Origin: an uncultured Bacillota bacterium | GTDB taxonomy: Bacteria > Bacillota_I > Bacilli_A > RF39 > UBA660 | Direction of reading: 5' to 3' | Assembly (NCBI GenBank): GCA_905205665.1 | Contig: CAJLEF010000009.1 | Coordinates: 1 to 37,288, forward strand | Length of the DNA stretch: 37,288 nt | Part shown: in pieces, positions 32,397 to 37,288 of the stretch | Layout: every line of letters begins with the position of its first letter | Numbering within the stretch: position 1 is the stretch's first letter | Program-made: the position numbers and the translations under genes | Notes under the pieces: model-generated | The model's input: only the letters and a program-made list of their open reading frames with translations | Database searches by the model: none | What the model was told of the DNA's origin: nothing

Positions 32397-33515
32397 ATGT
32401 CTGAAAAAAGAAGTAAATTTAGTTCTATTACACAAATATTTAAGTTCATAACAGGAATTATATCTTGGGTAATGTTAGTTATTTTAGTCTTAATTGCGGC
32501 CTTTTTACTTTATTACTTTGTAAGTACAAAGGTATATGCAAATAAAGGTGAAAGTTTTAAACCAGCTGTCAGTTTATATACCATTGTAACCCAAAGTATG
32601 GAACCAAATATAAATCCTTATGATGTTATCATAGATGCAACTGTGAAAAATCCAGAAAACATAAAAATAGGAGATGTTATTACTTTTATATCTACGGCAT
32701 CGATTTCAAGAGGAATGACCATTACTCACCGAGTTTATGATATTAAACAAGAAAATGGCGAGTATTATTATTATACTAAGGGTGACAATAATATCAGTCC
32801 TGACTTAGTTCCTGCCAGTTATTCAAATGTCTTAGGAAAGGTACTCATTCGTATTCCTCAATTAGGAAGGTTACAAGCTTTCTTATCTACAAAAGCCGGT
32901 TGGTTAATTGTTGTTGTTATTCCAGCTTTATTCGTTATCATTAGTGATATTGTTAAGATGTTCCGTCTTGGCAGTGCTAAGAAAAATGTTGATAAACAAA
33001 TCATGAATGAAGAAATTGCTAAGAAAGAAGAAGAACTTCAAAAAGAAGAAACTCATCAAAAGCTATTAGAACGTTATAATGTTACAGAAACTCATGAACA
33101 AGAAGAAGTAAAGGAAATGGAAGCAGAAATAAAAGAAGAAATAGCTGAAAATATTCAAAAGCAAGAAGAAACACAAGAAGAGGTACATGAAGAACAAGGA
33201 GAAAAAGTTATTGAAGATGAACCAACAAAAACAGATATTGATGAAAAACTTCCAGAAAAAAACGATCAAGAAGTTATGCCAGTAGAGAAAAAAGAACAAG
33301 AACCTATTGAACTTCCAAAAATTAAAACAGAAATGGATCTTCCAAAGGAAGTTGTAAAACCTGTTCCAAAATCAAATGATAAACCTAAGACAACTTCTAA
33401 AAAATCTACTAATTCTAAAAAAACTTCAACTAAGAAAACAAATAATTATAAAAAAGGAAACTCACCAAAGAAAAAAACAACCAATAAAAATACAAGTAAT
33501 AAAAAGAAAAAATAG
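32397..33515 (+). CDS. sipW: SipW-type signal peptidase I with a long charged tail
   Basis: The catalytic region is of the ER/SipW type, with Ser67 in VTQSMEPN and His111 in ITHRVYD replacing the bacterial Lys, plus YYYTKGDNN and SPDLVP conserved elements. Transmembrane helices lie at about 20-42 and 168-187. SipW processes TasA-like fibre subunits, and a matching substrate lies upstream. Beyond residue 190, about 180 residues form an unusual cytoplasmic tail: a Glu/Gln/Lys-rich coiled-coil-like part, a Pro/Glu spacer, and a final 50 residues of Lys/Ser/Thr/Asn (NSKKTSTKKTNNYKK). Known SipW proteins end shortly after the second helix. An AAGAGAGG site precedes the ATG. Confidence 0.88.
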   Translation: MSEKRSKFSSITQIFKFITGIISWVMLVILVLIAAFLLYYFVSTKVYANKGESFKPAVSLYTIVTQSMEPNINPYDVIIDATVKNPENIKIGDVITFISTASISRGMTITHRVYDIKQENGEYYYYTKGDNNISPDLVPASYSNVLGKVLIRIPQLGRLQAFLSTKAGWLIVVVIPALFVIISDIVKMFRLGSAKKNVDKQIMNEEIAKKEEELQKEETHQKLLERYNVTETHEQEEVKEMEAEIKEEIAENIQKQEETQEEVHEEQGEKVIEDEPTKTDIDEKLPEKNDQEVMPVEKKEQEPIELPKIKTEMDLPKEVVKPVPKSNDKPKTTSKKSTNSKKTSTKKTNNYKKGNSPKKKTTNKNTSNKKKK

Positions 33516-33547
33516 AAAAAACTTACCCGGAAGGTAAGCTTTTTTTA
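33514..33547. terminator. Convergent terminator between the SipW-like gene and clpP
   Basis: CTTACC and GGTAAG pair around a CGGAA loop, extended by A and T tracts on either side, so it can stop both genes. Confidence 0.75.
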
Positions 33548-34117
33548 AGTTAAAATTTCATCAATAAGGCCATATTTTAAAGCTTCATGACTTGATAAGA
33601 AATAATCTCTATCCGTATCTTTTTCGATAACTTTTAAACTCTTGCCAGTATTTTTGGCTAAAATTTTATTTAACTTTTCTTTGATTTTTAAAATACGTTC
33701 ACAAGCAATTTTCATGTCTGAAGCTTGACCTTCCATTCCACCAAGAGGTTGATGAATCATGACATCTGCATTTTCAAGAGCACATCTTTTCCCTTTAGTT
33801 CCAGAAGATAAGATAACAGAAGCCATGGATGCTGCCATTCCTATACAAATCGTTTTTACATCACTGGTAATATAATTCATAGTATCATAAATAGCCATAC
33901 CACTTGTTACAGAACCACCAGGACTATTAATGTAAAGATAAATATCTTGATGACTTTTGGAGTCTAAATATAAAAGTTCACTAATAACAATGTTAGCCAT
34001 ATCATCATTTATTTCTCCACATAAGAAGATGATTCTATCTTCAAGCATTCTCGAATATAAATCATATGCAACTTCTTTATTACTATCTTTTTCTAAAACC
34101 GTTGGAATAATATTCAT
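33545..34117 (-). CDS. clpP: ATP-dependent Clp protease proteolytic subunit
   Basis: The 190 residues contain the catalytic triad: Ser97 (GMAASMAS), His122 (MIHQPLGG) and Asp171 (DTDRDYF). The INSPGGSVTSGMAIYDTM substrate groove and ALKYGLIDEIL end are standard. It forms the barrel that works with ClpX or ClpC ATPases; none is adjacent. The start is ATG 34117, after AGGTGA; an upstream GTG lies within that site. Confidence 0.95.
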   Translation of the reverse strand: MNIIPTVLEKDSNKEVAYDLYSRMLEDRIIFLCGEINDDMANIVISELLYLDSKSHQDIYLYINSPGGSVTSGMAIYDTMNYITSDVKTICIGMAASMASVILSSGTKGKRCALENADVMIHQPLGGMEGQASDMKIACERILKIKEKLNKILAKNTGKSLKVIEKDTDRDYFLSSHEALKYGLIDEILT

Positions 34118-34213
34118 AATTTTCACCTAATATAATCATAGTCAATTTTGGCAAAAACTATTCAAAAAAAGAAGAATTTATGTTAAGATTATGAAGAGAA
34201 TAAGAGGGATTTA

Positions 34214-35839
34214 ATGAAAACATTTAAGGTGACTGTAGACGGTCAAAGTTATGAAGCTGATAATGAAATGACATTTTATGATATTGTTCATGACATAAAA
34301 CCAAACACAGTTTTAGTTAAAGTAAATGGTGAGGTTTTTTCCTTAGATACTAAGATTAAAGAAGAATGTGAAATCATTCCTCTTGATGTAACAAGTCTTC
34401 CGGGTTATAAAAGTTATCAAAGTGGCTTAAAATTTTTATTCTTTTTATCAGTCAAAGAACTTTTTCCAGAAGCAAAATTATCTTTTTTGCACAGTGTTCC
34501 TAAAGGAATTTTAAGTGAAGTTATTTTAAATCATGAACTGACAAATGAAGATGTTTCTAAAATCAAGGGGCAAATGGCTTTAAATGTTTCAAAAAAACTA
34601 CGTTACTTAAAATATAATATTGAAATAAAAGACGCTTATGACTATTTTATGAAAAAAGGTGAAATAGAAAAAGCTAAAAATTTACAAACATTAAATAACC
34701 CTATTGTGACTTTATATCGTTTGGGAAATGAATTAAATTATTTTTATACTTTAATGCCTTATGATACTAGTGTTATTAATCTTTATGAACTGGTCTTTCT
34801 AGGAAACAATAGAATTGTTCTTGTGTGTCCTAATGTAACAAGTGGTTTAAGTATTCCTGAATATGTACATTATGAAAATATTGTTACTAATTTTATGGAA
34901 ACTAAAAAATGGTTATCTTTAATGAATGCGAGTTATGTTTCTTTAATGAATGAACTTGTGAGTTCTTCTAAAATAAAAAACTTTATTGCTTCTAATGAAA
35001 TTTTGTTTGTTGAAGATATTTTAAAAGCTTGTGACACGATTACTGCTTCTAAAGATATTAAAATTGTTTTAATCGCAGGTCCATCATCCAGTGGTAAGAC
35101 AACAACAATGAAAAGGTTAAGTTCTTTTTTACAAAGCCGTGGGTTACATCCCATTGGTTTATCAACAGATGACTTTTTTGTTGACCGAGAAGACACTCCT
35201 AAAAACGAAAAAGGAGAGTATGATTACGAATGTTTAGAAGCTATTGATTTAAAACTATTTAACGATACCTTGCAGGGACTTTTAGATGGTAAAGAAGTAG
35301 AGATACCTGAATATGATTTCGTGGCAGGGAAGAAAGTATTTAAAGGGCGAAAATGTGTATTAGATGAAAAAAGCATTTTAATCGTGGAAGGACTACATTG
35401 TTTAAATGATGATTTAACTCCTTATATTGATGAACGTTATAAATATAAAATTTATTTAAGTCCATTTATTCCTTTAAATATTGATCGTCATAATTATATA
35501 TCAACCCTTGATTTACGACTTATTAGACGAATTGTCAGGGATAACCGAACTAGAGGTAAAAATGTTAATCAGACTATTGGGGAATGGCAAGTGGTTCGAA
35601 GTGGAGAAGAAAAATATATTTTCCCATATGTTTACCAAGCGGATCGCATTATAAACACGGCGCTTGCTTATGAAATAGGTGTTTTAAAAATTTATGCAGT
35701 ACCACTTTTAAGTTCAGTGGATATAAGAAGTCCTTACTATAATGAAGCAAGACGGTTGATTAACTATATGCAAACATTTTATACGATTCCTAGTGAATAT
35801 GTGCCAAAAGACTCTATTTTAAGAGAATTTATTGGTTAA
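34214..35839 (+). CDS. Nucleoside kinase with TGS and ThrRS-like N-terminus
   Basis: Residues 1-60 form a TGS-like ubiquitin fold (VKVNGEVFSLDTKI), followed by a domain resembling the second additional (editing-like) domain of threonyl-tRNA synthetase (about 70-230, GILSEVILNHELTNEDVSKI). The C-terminal part (about 280-541) is a uridine kinase-like P-loop enzyme: Walker A GPSSSGKTT (289-297), STDDFFVDRED, VEGLHCLND and RLIRRIVRDNRTRGK. This three-part arrangement is a known Firmicutes uridine/cytidine kinase-like family. It probably phosphorylates a nucleoside; specificity is unknown. GAPDH follows after 56 bases without an obvious promoter, so they may share a transcript. Confidence 0.88.
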   Translation: MKTFKVTVDGQSYEADNEMTFYDIVHDIKPNTVLVKVNGEVFSLDTKIKEECEIIPLDVTSLPGYKSYQSGLKFLFFLSVKELFPEAKLSFLHSVPKGILSEVILNHELTNEDVSKIKGQMALNVSKKLRYLKYNIEIKDAYDYFMKKGEIEKAKNLQTLNNPIVTLYRLGNELNYFYTLMPYDTSVINLYELVFLGNNRIVLVCPNVTSGLSIPEYVHYENIVTNFMETKKWLSLMNASYVSLMNELVSSSKIKNFIASNEILFVEDILKACDTITASKDIKIVLIAGPSSSGKTTTMKRLSSFLQSRGLHPIGLSTDDFFVDREDTPKNEKGEYDYECLEAIDLKLFNDTLQGLLDGKEVEIPEYDFVAGKKVFKGRKCVLDEKSILIVEGLHCLNDDLTPYIDERYKYKIYLSPFIPLNIDRHNYISTLDLRLIRRIVRDNRTRGKNVNQTIGEWQVVRSGEEKYIFPYVYQADRIINTALAYEIGVLKIYAVPLLSSVDIRSPYYNEARRLINYMQTFYTIPSEYVPKDSILREFIG

Positions 35840-35895
35840 AAAGCATTAAATAAAAAAAGTAAGACAAAATAGAAGAAGAAAAAGGAGATTTTAAA

Positions 35896-36912
35896 ATGAT
35901 AAAAGTTGCAATTAATGGATTTGGAAGAATAGGTAGACTTGCTTTTAGACAGATGATTACTAAAACAGATTTTGACATCGTGGCAATTAATGATTTATCA
36001 CATGCGAGTGATTTAGCGTATTTACTTAAATATGATACGGTTCATGGTAGATTTCACACGGAAGAAATAAAAAGTGAAGAAAATTACATTGTTATCAATA
36101 ATCAAAAGAAGATACCTGTTTTTGCTGAAAGTGACCCTAAAGATTTACCATGGAAAGAAATGGGCGTTGATTTAGTCTTAGAATGTACAGGTCACTTTAC
36201 AGATTATGAAGGTGCTTTAAAACATATTGAAGCGGGAGCTAAAAAAGTTTTAATTTCAGCCCCAAGCAAAAGTGAAAATGTAAAAACAATTGTTTATGGT
36301 GTAAATGAAAACATTTTAAATGGTGATGAAGTTATTGTTTCTGCAGCTAGTTGTACCACTAATTGTCTAGCTCCTGTTTTAAATGTTTTACAAAAAAACT
36401 TTGGAATTGTAAAAGGATTTATGAGTACTATTCATGCCTATACTAACGATCAGACAACACTTGATCTTGCTCATAAAAAAGGTTATTTAGAACGTCGTGG
36501 TAGGGCGTGTGCTTCTAATATTGTGCCAACTAAAACAGGTGCGGCTAGTGCTATTGGTAAAGTGATGCCAGAACTTGATGGACTTTTAAGTGGTCTTGCT
36601 TATCGTGTACCAGTGAATGATGGTTCTTTAATTGATTTAACGGTTGAAGTAAGAACGGGTGTTACAGAAGAACAAATTAATGAGGCATTCAAAAATAGTG
36701 AGTCAGAAGTTTTAAAAACAACGAACGATCCGATTGTTTCCAGTGATGTTTTAGGACTAAAAATAGGAGCTCTTGTTGATTTATCTTTAACAAAAGTTAT
36801 TAAAGGAGACGGCTTTGATATCGTCAAAGTAATGGCTTGGTATGATAATGAGGCAGGATACACTTCTCAAATGCTTAGGACAGCAAAAGCGCTTTTTGCA
36901 ACAAAAGGCTAA
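35896..36912 (+). CDS. gap: Glyceraldehyde-3-phosphate dehydrogenase, type I
   Basis: The glycolytic enzyme oxidises glyceraldehyde-3-phosphate with NAD and phosphate. The GFGRIGR cofactor loop (8-14), Asp33 in NDL (NAD preference), catalytic Cys153 in SAASCTTNCLAP and His180 in TIHAYTNDQ are all present, as is the C-terminal WYDNEAGYTSQM. Length 338 is standard. A strong AAAGGAG site precedes the ATG. Confidence 0.97.
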   Translation: MIKVAINGFGRIGRLAFRQMITKTDFDIVAINDLSHASDLAYLLKYDTVHGRFHTEEIKSEENYIVINNQKKIPVFAESDPKDLPWKEMGVDLVLECTGHFTDYEGALKHIEAGAKKVLISAPSKSENVKTIVYGVNENILNGDEVIVSAASCTTNCLAPVLNVLQKNFGIVKGFMSTIHAYTNDQTTLDLAHKKGYLERRGRACASNIVPTKTGAASAIGKVMPELDGLLSGLAYRVPVNDGSLIDLTVEVRTGVTEEQINEAFKNSESEVLKTTNDPIVSSDVLGLKIGALVDLSLTKVIKGDGFDIVKVMAWYDNEAGYTSQMLRTAKALFATKG

Positions 36913-36914
36913 TA

Positions 36915-36955
36915 AAAAGCTAATAGATACATAATTTTCTATTAGCTTTTTTCTA
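36915..36955 (+). terminator. Terminator of gap
   Basis: Perfect 13-bp arms AAAAGCTAATAGA (36915-36927) and TCTATTAGCTTTT (36938-36950) enclose a ten-base loop and run into T. Confidence 0.9.
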
Positions 36956-36959
36956 ATAA

Positions 36960-37288
36960 TTATATTTCTTCATTTTTTTGAAGTTTTTCAATTTCTTCAT
37001 TCGTTAATTCGGTAATTTCTATAATGTCTTTTATTGGAATGTGTTTTTTAAGCATTATTTTGGCAACTACCATTTTTTCTTCTATTTTACCTTCATTTTT
37101 GCCAATATCAATACCAGTATTGATGGCTTCTTTAAGTTCAGTATTATGACACTTTTTTTCATCTTCTTCTTTGGTCATATAACTAAAAAATTCTGGGTTT
37201 TCATTTACTTTCTTAACTTCATTCATAAATTTTATTACCTTTCTATCATTTGACAATTTTGCCAAGTCTTCTTCATTTAAATCAAGCA
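36960..37288 (-). CDS. Rpn-family nuclease/transposase-like protein, C-terminal part
   Basis: The frame is open to the right edge (LDLNEEDLAKLSNDRK continues upstream of the first possible start), so the 5' part lies outside the window. The visible 109 residues match the C-terminal tail of Rpn (PD-(D/E)XK, recombination-promoting nuclease) proteins: FSYMTKEEDEKKCHNTELKE, NTGIDIGKNEGKIEEK, then KKHIPIKDIIEITELTNEEI. The nuclease core is not visible. Confidence 0.75.
   Translation of the reverse strand, partial: LDLNEEDLAKLSNDRKVIKFMNEVKKVNENPEFFSYMTKEEDEKKCHNTELKEAINTGIDIGKNEGKIEEKMVVAKIMLKKHIPIKDIIEITELTNEEIEKLQKNEEI

Noticed and set aside
1..37288. CRISPR array, prophage or insertion sequence
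   Set aside because: No regularly spaced repeats with unique spacers, no structural phage genes and no transposase with terminal repeats are seen. The only mobile-element-linked types are the RhuM-Fic gene and the Rpn-like end.

Overview
The window is very AT-rich (only about a quarter to 30% G+C by eye). It uses canonical Shine-Dalgarno sites, CCA-encoded tRNAs, U-tract hairpin terminators and bacillus-type promoters. TGA is used as a stop (for example in ATGA overlaps). Gene content (BceRS-AB, LiaF-like, SipW/TasA-like, pta, gap, clpP, TGS-uridine kinase) points to a low-GC Bacillota, most likely a gut Bacilli/Erysipelotrichia/RF39-type lineage. The phylum is fairly secure; the finer placement is an inference.

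Layout. 0-0.7 kb: remnant of a DUF4932-like HExxH protein. 1.3-6.0 kb: a complete Bce-type antimicrobial-peptide sensing and detoxification operon (response regulator, kinase, ATPase, permease) with two copies of a TNACA-N4-TGTAA operator and a coupled 28-codon ORF at its end. 6.3-7.5 kb: a PemK/MazF-family toxin-like gene and a gene fragment, both on the minus strand. 7.5-13.0 kb: a WYL-type regulator followed by a tight three-gene operon encoding a HAD phosphatase, a HAD-phosphoribosyltransferase fusion and a PfkB kinase-SIS fusion. This is the best candidate for an undescribed system. It is bracketed by a 121-bp direct repeat (about 94% identical). 13.0-15.3 kb: membrane protein, tRNA-Cys, pta, DUF1653.

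15.3-19.0 kb: a DUF1848 gene, then a decaying stress cluster. A MerR-type promoter drives a broken flavodoxin, a truncated carboxymuconolactone decarboxylase and a third stub. These are followed by an intact RhuM-Fic protein with a palindromic coding segment, a frameshifted nitroreductase and a 5' stub of an SDR gene. 19.0-22.2 kb: DNA alkylation repair (ogt, tag), an unknown gene, and a LiaF-like/DUF4097 envelope pair. 22.3-24.1 kb: an NAD-dependent epimerase, a frameshifted small membrane protein, tRNA-Gly and tRNA-Thr. 24.1-26.6 kb: an NMT1/SsuABC-type ABC importer on the minus strand.

26.7-28.9 kb: an operon of unrecognised proteins (coiled coil plus helical segments, two small proteins, one membrane-anchored protein). 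28.9-33.5 kb: an exported protein, then a TasA/camelysin-like fibre module: a small SipW-type substrate, a membrane-anchored protein with about 26 calcium-binding-like DxDxDG repeats capped by a TasA-like domain, and a SipW-type signal peptidase with an unusual charged tail. Each of the three has its own promoter. 33.5-37.3 kb: clpP, a TGS-domain nucleoside kinase, gap, and the end of an Rpn-family nuclease-like gene running off the right edge.
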